Under the pieces are notes generated by a model that saw only the letters and a program-made list of their open reading frames with translations, had not been told where the DNA came from and made no database searches. Positions 42,487-51,820 of a stretch of 64,000 bases of DNA are shown piece by piece. The DNA is taken from the NCBI RefSeq assembly GCF_001420715.1, contig NZ_LJJC01000006.1:260548-324547 (forward strand), read 5' to 3'. The position numbers and the translations under genes are program-made. The stretch comes from Heyndrickxia shackletonii (GTDB lineage Bacteria > Bacillota > Bacilli > Bacillales > Bacillaceae_C). Position 1 is the stretch's first letter. Each line of letters opens with the position of its first letter.

Positions 42487-44091
42487 ATGAATTTTGCCGC
42501 AAATCTCTTAATCATCATCGGGTTTATTTTCATCGCATTAGTAATCATCATCCTTGCTATTTTCATCATTTATCTATTAATTTTTGACCGTAACCAAAAG
42601 ATGCATTCTATTTTGCGAAATTATCCTGCTCTTGGAAGGGTCCGTTACTTCTTTGAAAAAATCGGGCCAGAAATGCGTCAATATTGGTTTAATAGCGATA
42701 CAGAAGGAAAACCTTTTTCAAGGGATGATTACGAACATATTGTAAGAAGCGCCAAATATAAACGTGATGTTATTGGCTTTGGTTCAAAACGTGATTTCGA
42801 AGGGGAAGGGTACTATGTCCGTAATGATATGTTTCCAAAGCTAACAGAAGAGTTGAAAGTTGACATGGAAACAATGGCGTTAACTCAAAGATACTTACTT
42901 ATTAAGGATCCGCTTTTTTCCCAAAGAGAAGAAAAACTCGAAGAGGATGAGTCATCTGCCTACTTGCTTCACGATGACGATGCCATTGTGATTGGACCAA
43001 ATACAAGACATCCCTTCGTTCTAAAAGGACTGATTGGAATGTCCGCCATGAGTTATGGTGCACTAGGAAAAAATGCGATTACCGCATTATCGAAAGGATT
43101 AGGTATAGCAAAAGGAACATGGATGAATACAGGAGAAGGCGGGCTTTCCCCTTACCATTTAGAGGGTGGAGTGGATATTATTATGCAAATCGGTCCTGCC
43201 TTATTTGGAATTCGCAATAAAGAAGGGGACGTCGATTGGGACGAGCTAAAAAGGAAAAGCGAAATTCCTCAAATAAAAGCGTTCGAAATCAAACTTGCCC
43301 AAGGTGCAAAAGCACGCGGTGGTCATATTGATGCGGAAAAGGTTAATCCGGAAATCGCAGAAATTCGTAAGGTGGAACCATATAAATCAGTAGACAGCCC
43401 AAACCGTTTTAAACAATTCAGTGATGTGCCTGCAATGTGTGAATTTATGGAGAAAATTCGGGAAGCTACCGGCAAACCAGTTGGATTGAAGATGGTGGTT
43501 GGAGGCAATGACAGTGCGGAGGAATTGGCAAAGTACATGAAAGAAACCGGTAAAGGTCCAGACTTTATTACGGTAGATGGAGGTGAAGGCGGAACCGGTG
43601 CTTCCTACCAAGAATTAATGGACAGTGTCGGATTGCCGATAAGGTCCGGGCTTCCCATCCTTGTGTCTACCCTAAAAAAATATGGAGTCCGTGATCGGGT
43701 TAAAATTATTGCCTCCGGAAAGCTGTTCACTCCAGATCGGGTAGCAATTGCACTGGCAATGGGGGCAGATCTTATTAATATCGCACGAGGATTCATGATA
43801 TCAGTCGGGTGCATCCAAACGTTAAAATGTCAATCCAATACATGTCCTGTTGGGGTTGCTACGACCGATCCTGCTTTACAAAAAGCCCTAGTAATTGATG
43901 AGAAAAAATATCGAGTAGCAAACTATCTAATCACATTAAGAAAAGGATTGTTCCGAATTTCAGCAGCTGCAGGACTGGAATCACCTGTTCATTTCTCACC
44001 AAAAAATATTATGTATAAAGATGATAAAGGGGTTGTCTATTCACTGGAAAGTATTTTAAATGATATACAAAAACAAATTGATGCGGGTTAA
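42487..44091 (+). CDS. yerD: YerD-type FMN-binding glutamate-synthase-family protein
   Basis: 534 residues. An N-terminal membrane segment (about 8-33) is followed by the GltB-type FMN barrel. GGLSPYHLEGGVDIIMQIG, the substrate/FMN segment FITVDGGEGGTGASYQ, and the cysteine cluster CIQTLKCQSNTCPVGVATTDP for a 3Fe-4S centre are visible. It corresponds to B. subtilis YerD. The glutaminase domain and GltD partner are absent, so it is not a normal glutamate synthase; the electron donor and product are unknown. It is anchored at the membrane. Starts with AGGAGGAAAGCC before the ATG. Confidence 0.9.
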   Translation: MNFAANLLIIIGFIFIALVIIILAIFIIYLLIFDRNQKMHSILRNYPALGRVRYFFEKIGPEMRQYWFNSDTEGKPFSRDDYEHIVRSAKYKRDVIGFGSKRDFEGEGYYVRNDMFPKLTEELKVDMETMALTQRYLLIKDPLFSQREEKLEEDESSAYLLHDDDAIVIGPNTRHPFVLKGLIGMSAMSYGALGKNAITALSKGLGIAKGTWMNTGEGGLSPYHLEGGVDIIMQIGPALFGIRNKEGDVDWDELKRKSEIPQIKAFEIKLAQGAKARGGHIDAEKVNPEIAEIRKVEPYKSVDSPNRFKQFSDVPAMCEFMEKIREATGKPVGLKMVVGGNDSAEELAKYMKETGKGPDFITVDGGEGGTGASYQELMDSVGLPIRSGLPILVSTLKKYGVRDRVKIIASGKLFTPDRVAIALAMGADLINIARGFMISVGCIQTLKCQSNTCPVGVATTDPALQKALVIDEKKYRVANYLITLRKGLFRISAAAGLESPVHFSPKNIMYKDDKGVVYSLESILNDIQKQIDAG

Positions 44092-44128
44092 AAACAGTGG
44101 CTTGGAGCTTCCAAACCACTGTTTTTTG
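44091..44128 (+). terminator. Terminator of yerD
   Basis: AAAACAGTGG / CCACTGTTTT stem followed by a T-run. Confidence 0.88.
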
Positions 44129-44182
44129 TTATTTATTTCAGATTTATAATCCTGCGGTTTTTAACATCGAAAAAATGAAGCA

Positions 44183-44266
44183 TAATCTCGTCAATTTTGT
44201 GCTTAATCACGCGAAAATCGAACTTAATCTCGTCAATTTTATCCTTAATCTCGCGAATCAGGACTT
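44183..44266. repeat. Tandem degenerate repeat, four units with 21-bp period
   Basis: TAATCTCG-type cores start at 44183, 44204, 44225 and 44246, exactly 21 bp apart, alternating TCGTCAATTTT and CGCGAA tails. It lies between convergent yerD and the ABC ATPase gene. Confidence 0.85.
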
Positions 44267-44292
44267 TGTGCACACACTCATCATATTTATCT

Positions 44293-45015
44293 CTATAAAA
44301 CCTTCTCCAAAAAGTCTTTCGCTCTGCTTGTCCGAGGGGAATTAAAAAATTCCTCTGGTTTTCCTTCTTCCAGAAGTACCCCATCATCGAGAAACAGAAC
44401 GCGATCCGCCACTTCCTTCGCAAATCCCATTTCATGTGTCACAATCGCCATCGTCATCCCAGATTGGGCGAGATCCTTCATAACATTCAGTACTTCCTTG
44501 ACCATCTCCGGGTCCAGTGCTGATGTCGGTTCATCAAACAGCATTAGCTTCGGTTCCATCGCCAGAGCGCGAGCGATGGCAACACGCTGTTTCTGGCCAC
44601 CCGAAAGATTATTGGGATAGGCATTCTCTTTTTCTGTTAAACCTACTCGCGACAGTAATTCCCTAGCCTTCTTTTCTGCAACTTGACGAGATTCACCTTT
44701 TACTTTCATCGGTGCATAGGTTAAGTTATCCAATACCGTCATATGCGGGAATAAATGAAAATGCTGAAAAACCATTCCGATTTGCTCACGGACTTTATTT
44801 ATATTTGTCTTAGGATCCGTTATATCCTGATCATATACAAGAACTCTGCCTTTTGTCGGCTTTTCTAAAAGATTAATACAGCGAAGTAAAGTAGACTTTC
44901 CCGATCCGGATGGCCCAATGATAGAGACTACTTCTCCAGTATTAATACTCGTAGAAATATTTTTCAATACCTCGTTTTTCCCAAATGTTTTAGAAAGGTT
45001 TTCTACTTTAATCAC
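44293..45015 (-). CDS. Polar amino acid ABC transporter ATPase (GlnQ/TcyN type)
   Basis: 240 residues: Walker [10 protein letters not shown] (34-42), Q-loop [12 protein letters not shown], signature LSGGQKQR, Walker [14 protein letters not shown] and switch His in IVTHEMGFA. Sequence type is that of polar amino acid importers. It overlaps the permease gene by eight bases. Together with the two upstream genes it forms a binding-protein-dependent importer for an amino acid or derivative. The nearby M20 amidohydrolase, on the same strand, recalls the B. subtilis yxeMNOP arrangement. Confidence 0.93.
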   Translation of the reverse strand: MIKVENLSKTFGKNEVLKNISTSINTGEVVSIIGPSGSGKSTLLRCINLLEKPTKGRVLVYDQDITDPKTNINKVREQIGMVFQHFHLFPHMTVLDNLTYAPMKVKGESRQVAEKKARELLSRVGLTEKENAYPNNLSGGQKQRVAIARALAMEPKLMLFDEPTSALDPEMVKEVLNVMKDLAQSGMTMAIVTHEMGFAKEVADRVLFLDDGVLLEEGKPEEFFNSPRTSRAKDFLEKVL

Positions 45016-45667
45016 TGTATTTCATTCTCCTTTCTAGCAGCTTACCTAGCAGCGTTAAAATTAAAACCATTGCCCAATAGATTAAACCAACGAAAATTAA
45101 CGGTTCAAAATTTCGGTAGATTTTTGAACCAACTACCGTAGCTCGGCGCATTAGATCTAAATATCCAATGGTTGATACGATAGCAGATTCTTTCGTTAAA
45201 GAAATGAACTCATTCATTAATGCGGGTAATATATTTTTAAGGGCTTGGGGCATGATAAGATCCTTCATCATTAAACGATACGGGATGCCTAATGCTTGAG
45301 CCGCCTCTGTTTGTCCTTTATCAACCGCTTGAATTCCTGCTCTAATAATCTCTGAAACATATGCAGAAGAGTTTAAGCCAAAGGCTAAAATTGCCGATAA
45401 AAATGTGGAGATATCATATCCTGTTAATTGTGGAACTGCAAAATAAATAATCATTAATTGCAATATTAATGGGGTCCCACGAAAAATAGACGTATAAAAA
45501 TCTGCAAACCATTTTAAAACTTTTATTCTGGAAATCTTAAATAATGCTAAACATGTACCTAATGCAAACCCAAAAATAATAGAAACAATAACAAATTTTA
45601 ACGTAGCCCATATTCCTTTTATTATAAAAGGAATATAAGGCACAATTTGGCTAAAGTCCAAATTCAT
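45008..45667 (-). CDS. Polar amino acid ABC transporter permease
   Basis: 219 residues with five membrane helices and the HisM/GlnP-type loop [25 protein letters not shown] that contacts the ATPase. The start [21 protein letters not shown] is typical of the family. It probably forms a homodimer since only one permease gene is present. It sits between the binding protein gene (60 bases upstream) and the ATPase gene (overlapping). Confidence 0.93.
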   Translation of the reverse strand: MNLDFSQIVPYIPFIIKGIWATLKFVIVSIIFGFALGTCLALFKISRIKVLKWFADFYTSIFRGTPLILQLMIIYFAVPQLTGYDISTFLSAILAFGLNSSAYVSEIIRAGIQAVDKGQTEAAQALGIPYRLMMKDLIMPQALKNILPALMNEFISLTKESAIVSTIGYLDLMRRATVVGSKIYRNFEPLIFVGLIYWAMVLILTLLGKLLERRMKYSD

Positions 45668-45727
45668 GCCTTACACCTCTTTTCAATAATTATCTTGGAA
45701 GGTAATTCTTCATTACATATACATTCA

Positions 45728-46498
45728 TTATTTTTTAATCCACTTTGCCTTCAATTCATCCATTTTTCCGTTATCTTGCATTTCTTTTAAAATTTTGTCG
45801 ACTTTGTCTACAAGATTGCTACCTTTAGGGAACGCGATTCCCATTCCCGGAGAGCTAGTTGTTGGATCATCAAAGCCTGTTAATCCTTGATTTTTAATAT
45901 AGCCTTCTGCTACGGATTTATCTAAATATGCTGCCTGAATCCGACTAGATAATAGTTCTTGAATCAGCGTTGTGGAGTCATCCATCGCCTTTGTATCAAA
46001 TTTAACCGTTTTTTGAAGGTTTTTGGCCCCTTCTTCTTGAATCGAACCTAGTTGAACACCTATTGTTTTGCCTTTTAAATCATCAACCGTATTAATCGAA
46101 GAACCTTTTTTTGTAACAAACATTTCACCTGAATGATGATATGGAGTAGAAAAGTCTACGTTCTTCTTTCTTTCTTCTGTAGCGGACATTCCGGAAAGCA
46201 CCATATCGACACGTTTGGATTGTAAAGCACCTATTAATCCATCAAACTTCATATCTTTTATCTCAAGCTTATACCCTAGCTTTTTCGCAATATAATTACC
46301 GAGATCAACATCAAATCCTACTACATTCCCTGCTGTATCTCTTGTTTCAAATGGCGGAAAGTCAGCTGAGGTCCCCATGATTAAAACTTTCCCTTTTTTG
46401 GAGTCATCGCCATTGCTTCCATTCGCTTTGCTTTGGCCACAAGCTCCCATAAATACTGCTGTGATAATAACTACAAATAATAACATGTATTTCTTCAT
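45728..46498 (-). CDS. Amino acid ABC transporter substrate-binding lipoprotein
   Basis: 256 residues. A lipoprotein signal with lipobox ending at C20 (FMGACGQ) is followed by a family 3 solute-binding domain: GTSADFPPFETRDTAGNVVG, FDVDLGNYIAKKLG, DMVLSGMSATEERKKNVDFS and the second-lobe DDLKGKTIGVQLGSIQE. The residues facing the ligand fit a polar amino acid binder, but the exact ligand (cystine, arginine, glutamine or a modified amino acid) is not clear. It heads the importer operon. Confidence 0.92.
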   Translation of the reverse strand: MKKYMLLFVVIITAVFMGACGQSKANGSNGDDSKKGKVLIMGTSADFPPFETRDTAGNVVGFDVDLGNYIAKKLGYKLEIKDMKFDGLIGALQSKRVDMVLSGMSATEERKKNVDFSTPYHHSGEMFVTKKGSSINTVDDLKGKTIGVQLGSIQEEGAKNLQKTVKFDTKAMDDSTTLIQELLSSRIQAAYLDKSVAEGYIKNQGLTGFDDPTTSSPGMGIAFPKGSNLVDKVDKILKEMQDNGKMDELKAKWIKK

Positions 46499-46651
46499 GT
46501 CTTTGCCTCCATTTGTTGTATATTTGAATTCATTATTATTAATAGATTTGTATTTTTATTCAACATAATGCATTTTAACACATATAATTAATCTTGCAAA
46601 GTGTATTTTTATTAATTTTTCACCTTTAAAAAAGCATTTTTATACATTCAT

Positions 46652-46683
46652 AAAGAAACACCCCTATGAATAAGGGGTGCTTC
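46652..46683 (-). terminator. Terminator of the M20 amidohydrolase gene
   Basis: GAAGCACCCCT / AGGGGTGTTTC stem on the minus strand; a short T-run follows. It separates the amidohydrolase gene from the importer operon. Confidence 0.78.
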
Positions 46684-46692
46684 CTCTGGATA

Positions 46693-47859
46693 TTAAGCAT
46701 TTACTTTTTCATAAAATTCTTCTTTCATTTTTTCAAAGACTTCTTTATTCGTAATTAAATCATAACCAGTTTGAGCAAGAGCCAAAGCACCTTTTGCCAG
46801 GATATTATGAGAGTTTTCCGTAATAGTGGTATCTGCAAATTCCTGTGTATGGGCGGTTAAACCAGGGGAATCAAGGCCAATATATGGATGAATGGCAGGG
46901 ACAACATGACTTACATTCCCCATATCAATTGAACCATAGGATTCTTTTGATTTTTTAATTTCCGCTATACCAGTCGATAAAAGATTATTCGTGAAAAGAT
47001 TTGATAATGTTTGATTAGTGACCATATTATCATAGCTTAGTTCATAATTATCGATATAAATTTGCGCACCTGTCATTAATGCCGCACCTTTTGCAATATT
47101 TTTTACCTTTTCCACTACCTCATTTAAATTATTGCGGTCCTTTGCACGCACATAAAATTGCGCAACTGCTTTATCAGGCACAATATTAGCGGCTAGCCCG
47201 CCTTCTTTAATAATCCCGTGAATGCGAACGTCAGAAGTAACATGCTGACGGAGAGCGTTAATCCCATTGAATAGCTGAATTGCTGTATCCAGTGCGTTAA
47301 TGCCTTTTTCAGGAGAAGCAGCGGCATGGCTGGATTTACCTCTAAAGTCAAACTGAATCGCATCCATTGCTAATGATTCACCGCTTTCATAGGATTCATC
47401 AGAAGGATGCAAAATCATCGCAGCATCAATATCTTCAAAAATACCTTGCTCTGCCATCGGAACCTTTGCACCATTGGTTTCTTCTGCTGGTGTTCCCAGC
47501 ACGACAACTCGGCCGCCAATTTCATCCAGCACTTTACTTAACAATACCCCTGCTCCAGCGCCCATTGTACCGATCATATTATGGCCGCATCCATGCCCGA
47601 TTCCCGGCAATGCATCATACTCGGATAAATATGCAATGGTCGGTCCAGGCTTTTTACTATCGTATACTGCCTTAAATGCAGTAGGTCTGCCGACAATCCC
47701 TGTTTCGACCGTAAAATCATGTTCTTCCAAAAACTCCACTAATAGTTTCATAGAATTATATTCTTGGTCACCTAACTCTGGATGATGGTATAAATAATCG
47801 CTCATCTCCCAAAGCTTGCTTTGTATCGATTGTACATATGTTTTTAAAAGGTCCTTCAT
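46693..47859 (-). CDS. M20 family amidohydrolase (AbgB/PM20D2-like)
   Basis: 388 residues. The metal site is seen as HPELG at the start, GIGHGCGHNM (Cys/His ligands), EETNGAKVP and the C-terminal TAHTQEFADTTI; a lid domain contains the SSHAAASPEKGINALD dimerisation segment. It matches p-aminobenzoyl-glutamate hydrolase subunit B and PM20D2-type aminoacylases more than YxeP. It should cleave an amide bond of an acylated or aromatic amino acid conjugate. The second ATG (47859) has AGGAGG at a better distance than the first (47865). A terminator separates it from the downstream importer genes, but the order suggests a joint uptake-and-cleavage role. Confidence 0.88.
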   Translation of the reverse strand: MKDLLKTYVQSIQSKLWEMSDYLYHHPELGDQEYNSMKLLVEFLEEHDFTVETGIVGRPTAFKAVYDSKKPGPTIAYLSEYDALPGIGHGCGHNMIGTMGAGAGVLLSKVLDEIGGRVVVLGTPAEETNGAKVPMAEQGIFEDIDAAMILHPSDESYESGESLAMDAIQFDFRGKSSHAAASPEKGINALDTAIQLFNGINALRQHVTSDVRIHGIIKEGGLAANIVPDKAVAQFYVRAKDRNNLNEVVEKVKNIAKGAALMTGAQIYIDNYELSYDNMVTNQTLSNLFTNNLLSTGIAEIKKSKESYGSIDMGNVSHVVPAIHPYIGLDSPGLTAHTQEFADTTITENSHNILAKGALALAQTGYDLITNKEVFEKMKEEFYEKVNA

Positions 47860-48006
47860 TTTCATGATCCTCCTGTATTTTTATACAAATTGTTAAATAT
47901 TTATTATATTTTATAAATATACATCAAAAATAACCGTTCAACAATATTTCTAATCGAACTTTCATGAACATATTTATTATTACCTACTTTGTTATAGGAG
48001 GTAATT

Positions 48007-49077
48007 ATGTACAATCAACGATTCCCTGATATAAAGCCATACTTGAAAACACATAGTTTAATGCCTGAAAATCAGGAAACACCTATAGCTTTTATAAAAA
48101 AAGATATTGTGGAAAATCCATTATTTTATAGACGCAATCATTTTCCCTATCCAATGCTCTCTTCCTCCTTCTATTGGCTCCCTATAAATGGCGCTGTCAA
48201 AGAGCCTAAACTCTTTTCGATGCAGGAACTCATTCAGTTTCCTGCAAAGAAGTTAAAAGTAGTCCTTGAATGTGCAGGAGATAAACGAAGCTTTTTTGAG
48301 CCAAAAGTATATGGAGAACAGTGGGGTAATGGTGGAATAAGTCAAGGTTATTGGAAGGGTGTACCTTTAAAAGCACTACTTGAACAAACCGGATTAAAGG
48401 ATGATGCAAAGGAGGTTATAGTAGAAGGTTACGACTATGGCAAACAACCTGGTATCGATGGTATCCATAGGTTTGCCAGAAGCCTCCCGCTTGAAAAAGC
48501 ACTCCATCCTGATACCATTATTGCCTATGAATATAATCATCAACCGATTCCGTTTAAGCATGGGTATCCTTTAAGACTGATTGTTCCGGGTTGGTATGCT
48601 ATGGCATCAGTAAAATGGGTTAGACAAATAACCGTAATTGATTCGCATTTCAATGGTCCATTTCAGTCTATTGATTATGTTTATTACCCACATAAAGATA
48701 ACAATAATGATTCTTTTCCTGTCACCAACATAAACGTGAACTCAACCATCCAAAAACCAAATAATATGCAAATTCTAAATGCAGGAAGACATACTATTAA
48801 AGGAATTGCCTGGACTGGAAAGGGTACAATACAGAGGGTTGAAATTAGTACAGATAATGGGCAAACATGGTCTTATGCTACTATCAAAAGTGATCACCGG
48901 TCCCAGTATGAATGGGTTTCTTGGTCCTATGAATGGGTTGTATCGGAAAAAGGTGAATATACCATTATGTCAAAGGCTACCGATTCGTATCACCAAACTC
49001 AGCCAATGAGCCCTTTTTGGAATCGAAAGGGGTATGGATATAATGCAGCGGATTGTATACGTGTGAAGGTTGAATAA
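48007..49077 (+). CDS. Sulfite-oxidase-family molybdopterin oxidoreductase
   Basis: 356 residues with an oxidoreductase molybdopterin domain and a C-terminal Mo-co dimerisation domain. The Mo ligand is C89 in VVLECAGDKRS; pterin-contacting segments FYRRNHFPYPML and PGWYAMASVKWVRQITV are present, as is the dimerisation part (GIAWTGKGTIQRVEISTDNGQTW). There is no Tat or Sec signal, so it is cytoplasmic, and no heme domain, so its electron acceptor is separate. Substrate could be sulfite or a related S/N-oxide. AGGAGG precedes the ATG. It depends on molybdate although the window's modA has decayed. Confidence 0.88.
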   Translation: MYNQRFPDIKPYLKTHSLMPENQETPIAFIKKDIVENPLFYRRNHFPYPMLSSSFYWLPINGAVKEPKLFSMQELIQFPAKKLKVVLECAGDKRSFFEPKVYGEQWGNGGISQGYWKGVPLKALLEQTGLKDDAKEVIVEGYDYGKQPGIDGIHRFARSLPLEKALHPDTIIAYEYNHQPIPFKHGYPLRLIVPGWYAMASVKWVRQITVIDSHFNGPFQSIDYVYYPHKDNNNDSFPVTNINVNSTIQKPNNMQILNAGRHTIKGIAWTGKGTIQRVEISTDNGQTWSYATIKSDHRSQYEWVSWSYEWVVSEKGEYTIMSKATDSYHQTQPMSPFWNRKGYGYNAADCIRVKVE

Positions 49078-49081
49078 TTTA

Positions 49082-49200
49082 GAAAAGCGCAAGTGACGAA
49101 GCTCTAACGTACGGGTTTCATGACTTCGACGCAAGATTTAGGAAGAACAGTGAAGTATGATGCCTATTTATGATATGGATATTCACTAGGCTAGCCGGGG
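49082..49200. repeat. Diverged copy of dispersed repeat R1
   Basis: It starts GAAAAGCGCAAG, contains ACGTACGGGTTTCATGACTT then CGAC, similar to the GTACGGATTTCGTAGTCTTC block of the longest copy, and ends near GGCTAGCCGG. Confidence 0.65.
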
Positions 49201-49227
49201 GCTGCTTTCACAAGACAATCAATTTAA

Positions 49228-49408
49228 GCGGACCTAGGATCCGTTATTTCTATAAAATGCCCCTAATTTAAGAGTTTAACGGACACTTATTCCGTTATTT
49301 ATGAAAAAATAGGTGGAAATCACAACTTATATACAAAATAGCGGAACCTCAGTCCGCAAAAAAGAGGAAAAAGCCCATTTTGTCACAAATAACGGATTTA
49401 GTGTCCGC
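49228..49408. repeat. 181-bp four-module palindromic element, copy B
   Basis: Modules GCGGACCTAGGATCCGTTAT (49228), ACGGACACTTATTCCGTTAT (49279), ATAGCGGAACCTCAGTCCGC (49338) and ATAACGGATTTAGTGTCCGC (49389) have offsets 51, 59 and 51 bp, the same as copy A. The shared tail CCATTTTGTCACAAATAACG precedes the last module in both. Confidence 0.9.
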
Positions 49409-49433
49409 CAAGTTCCAACAATTTGATATATTT

Positions 49434-49465
49434 GAAGACCAAATCAAAAATATGATTTGGTCTTC
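49434..49465. terminator. Terminator of the MMPL transporter gene
   Basis: GAAGACCAAATCA / TGATTTGGTCTTC perfect 13-bp stem ten bases after the stop on the minus strand; T-run is short. Confidence 0.75.
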
Positions 49466-49474
49466 TGATTAAAC

Positions 49475-51691
49475 CTATGAGTCTATCTTTTCCTTTTCCC
49501 ATTTATCTGTCTTCCACAATTTCCCCGGCCAAAAGGCATAGCGGCCAAGCACAGTAGTGATTGCAGGAACCAATAGTGGCCGAACGATAAATGTATCTAG
49601 TAAAACACCTATTGCTGTAACAATACCGAACTGTAATAATACTTGAATCGGCAAGGTAGCTAATACTGCAAATGTACCCGCTAATATAAGACCTGCAGAG
49701 GTGATAACACTGCTCGTTTCACTAACTCCATTTGCGATTGCAAGACGGTGCGGCTGGGTTCGCCTGTTTTTCCAAATGCTTGAGATCATAAAGATATTAT
49801 AATCCTCACCGAGGGCCACTAAGAAAACAAAGGAATATAACGGAATCAATCCGGAAATCGCCGGAATATCCATTCCGTAATGAATCAGAAGCCAGCTTGC
49901 GCCTAAAGCAGAAAAATAGGAAAGCAACACTGTTATGATTAGATAAATAGTAGCTACAATGGAACGTAAATATAAAAGTAAAAGTGCTGCTATAATTGCT
50001 ATCACTACTGGAACAATTACTTTGGTATCACGATCCGTTATATTTTCCGTATCATAAAGCTTCGAGGTTTCCCCGCCAATCCAATAATGCCCCTTTGCTT
50101 TAATCCCTGCGTCATGTAAAATTCCGGAAACTTCTTTGGTAACTTTAGGTACTGATTCTACTGATTGGGTGCTGTATGGATTTCCTTTTAAAATAACATT
50201 ATATGATAAATAGTTTTCATTCTTCCCTTTTGTTGGTTCTGAAACACTTTCTACAAAAGAGCGTTTACTTAATTGCTCTTTTATTGGAAGATCCTTTCCT
50301 TCACTGTTTACTATCAATTTCATAGGTGCAAGTTCACCCGCTGAGAAATGATCTGCCATTATCGTAAATCCTTCTCGTGATGGCATATCCTTTGGAAACG
50401 AATCAATTAAATTTTGTGTATATTGGATTCGAGGTGAAAAGGCTGCTAGCCCGACTAGTAAAACAACACTTAATATAATGACAGTCCAGGGTTTTCCAAC
50501 TACAAAATTGCCAAACCTTTTGCTCCAATTTCCAGATGGCCGGCGAATTTTCTTTCCCTTTTTCCATTCTAATTCTTTTACCATTTCCTCTGTTCTAGGG
50601 ACAAATGGAAAGAATGATATCCTCCCGAAAATCGCAAGTAATGCTGGAAGCAAGGTTAATGCAGCGATTCCCATAATAAGAATAACTAAACTAAAAGGGA
50701 TGGCAAACCGCTGAAAAGATCCGTAATGTGCTAATAACAATGTGCTTAAACTCAAAACAACGGTAATGGCACTTACGAATATTGCCCCTCCAGAATGCTT
50801 CACCGCTTTTTTCAATGCCGTGAATTTATCGGGCTCTTCTAATAAGTACTCCCTGTATTTAGAGACTAAAAATAAACAATAATCGGTTCCTGCACCAAAT
50901 AACAATACAGTCATAATCGAGATAGCTTGAGAATCTACGGTGATAATGCCTTTCTTCGCTAAAAATCCAAGAATAGGTCCTGTTAACCCGTACGCAAATC
51001 CAACGCCGATAAGGGGCACAATTGCGAGAATCGGTGAACGGTATAACACGATTAACAAAATTAACACCAAAAGAATCGTCGAAATTAACAATGTAATATC
51101 TGCTTTACTAAATAGCGCGGCAGCATCCGTTGAAATTCCCGCTGGTCCGGTAAAACGCACATGTAATCCGGATTCATTAATCTTTTTATCCAAAAGATCC
51201 TTCGATATTTCTTTACCCATATAACTTTTAAGCTTTGATAAATTTTCTGCTATATCGTCGGAACTAGCCTTTTCATCCAAAAAGATCGGTGTTACAAGGG
51301 ATGTGCCGTCTTCTGAAACAGAAGACTTTAAAGCTTCTGCCGGAAGATTTCCCAAAGGAGGAATAAAGCTTTGTTCCGGCAAAGGGCTAGTTTTTAAATG
51401 CTTATATAATTTTGTTACTTGTTGTAAATCCTGGTTTGTCAAACCATCCTCTCGAAACCAAACTAACAGCAACGGTGTTCCTGAATTATTCGGAAACTGT
51501 TTTTTCGCCACTTGTTCTGCCTGGACGGACATTGTATTCTTAGGCAAATTAGTTGCCCCATTATCCGCCATTTTATTTACGTTTGGGAAAATAGAAGAAA
51601 GAAGGCCGACTAAAACAACCCATATAAGAAGTGTTATCCATCTCCCTTTTCGGCTTGAGGTTGCTTCTATAAAACGAACGAGAAACTTCAT
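49475..51691 (-). CDS. MMPL/RND-family membrane transporter
   Basis: 738 residues with twelve membrane helices in two repeats, each having a large extracytoplasmic domain after helix 1 or 7. Family signatures are GAGTDYCLFLVSKYRE in the first repeat and ALGEDYNIFMIS in the second, whose aspartates relay protons. Such proteins export lipids, surfactants or drugs; B. subtilis YdfJ and YdgH are relatives. The ATG at 51691 has AGGGGGGAG upstream. The divergent TetR gene, with a shared AT-rich palindromic region, points to local repression and induction by a toxic substrate. Confidence 0.9.
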   Translation of the reverse strand: MKFLVRFIEATSSRKGRWITLLIWVVLVGLLSSIFPNVNKMADNGATNLPKNTMSVQAEQVAKKQFPNNSGTPLLLVWFREDGLTNQDLQQVTKLYKHLKTSPLPEQSFIPPLGNLPAEALKSSVSEDGTSLVTPIFLDEKASSDDIAENLSKLKSYMGKEISKDLLDKKINESGLHVRFTGPAGISTDAAALFSKADITLLISTILLVLILLIVLYRSPILAIVPLIGVGFAYGLTGPILGFLAKKGIITVDSQAISIMTVLLFGAGTDYCLFLVSKYREYLLEEPDKFTALKKAVKHSGGAIFVSAITVVLSLSTLLLAHYGSFQRFAIPFSLVILIMGIAALTLLPALLAIFGRISFFPFVPRTEEMVKELEWKKGKKIRRPSGNWSKRFGNFVVGKPWTVIILSVVLLVGLAAFSPRIQYTQNLIDSFPKDMPSREGFTIMADHFSAGELAPMKLIVNSEGKDLPIKEQLSKRSFVESVSEPTKGKNENYLSYNVILKGNPYSTQSVESVPKVTKEVSGILHDAGIKAKGHYWIGGETSKLYDTENITDRDTKVIVPVVIAIIAALLLLYLRSIVATIYLIITVLLSYFSALGASWLLIHYGMDIPAISGLIPLYSFVFLVALGEDYNIFMISSIWKNRRTQPHRLAIANGVSETSSVITSAGLILAGTFAVLATLPIQVLLQFGIVTAIGVLLDTFIVRPLLVPAITTVLGRYAFWPGKLWKTDKWEKEKIDS

Positions 51692-51733
51692 TGCTCTCCC
51701 CCCTTGAAAATACATACCAACTTTGATTTAAAA

Positions 51734-51778
51734 TATATATACAATAAAATTAATTATATATACTGGTTAGTTAATTTT
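51734..51778. promoter_or_regulatory. Candidate TetR operator between the MMPL and tetR genes
   Basis: Inverted repeat AAAATTAA (51746) / TTAATTTT (51771) encloses TATATATACTGGTTAGT, and ATATATAC occurs twice about 21 bp apart. The site lies between the divergent starts. The exact binding site is uncertain. Confidence 0.5.
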
Positions 51779-51820
51779 CAAAAGAAATTATTTTGAACTT
51801 TTAACAGGGAGAAGATACAG

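Larger units (their letters stand above)
49078..49474. other. Convergent intergenic region of about 400 bp made of repeats
   Basis: It is filled by an R1-type copy (49082-49200), the second 181-bp element (49228-49408) and the MMPL terminator (49434-49465). No gene is supported. Confidence 0.75.

Noticed and set aside
51303-51707. 134-codon plus-strand frame
   Set aside because: It is antisense to the MMPL gene; no ribosome binding site.
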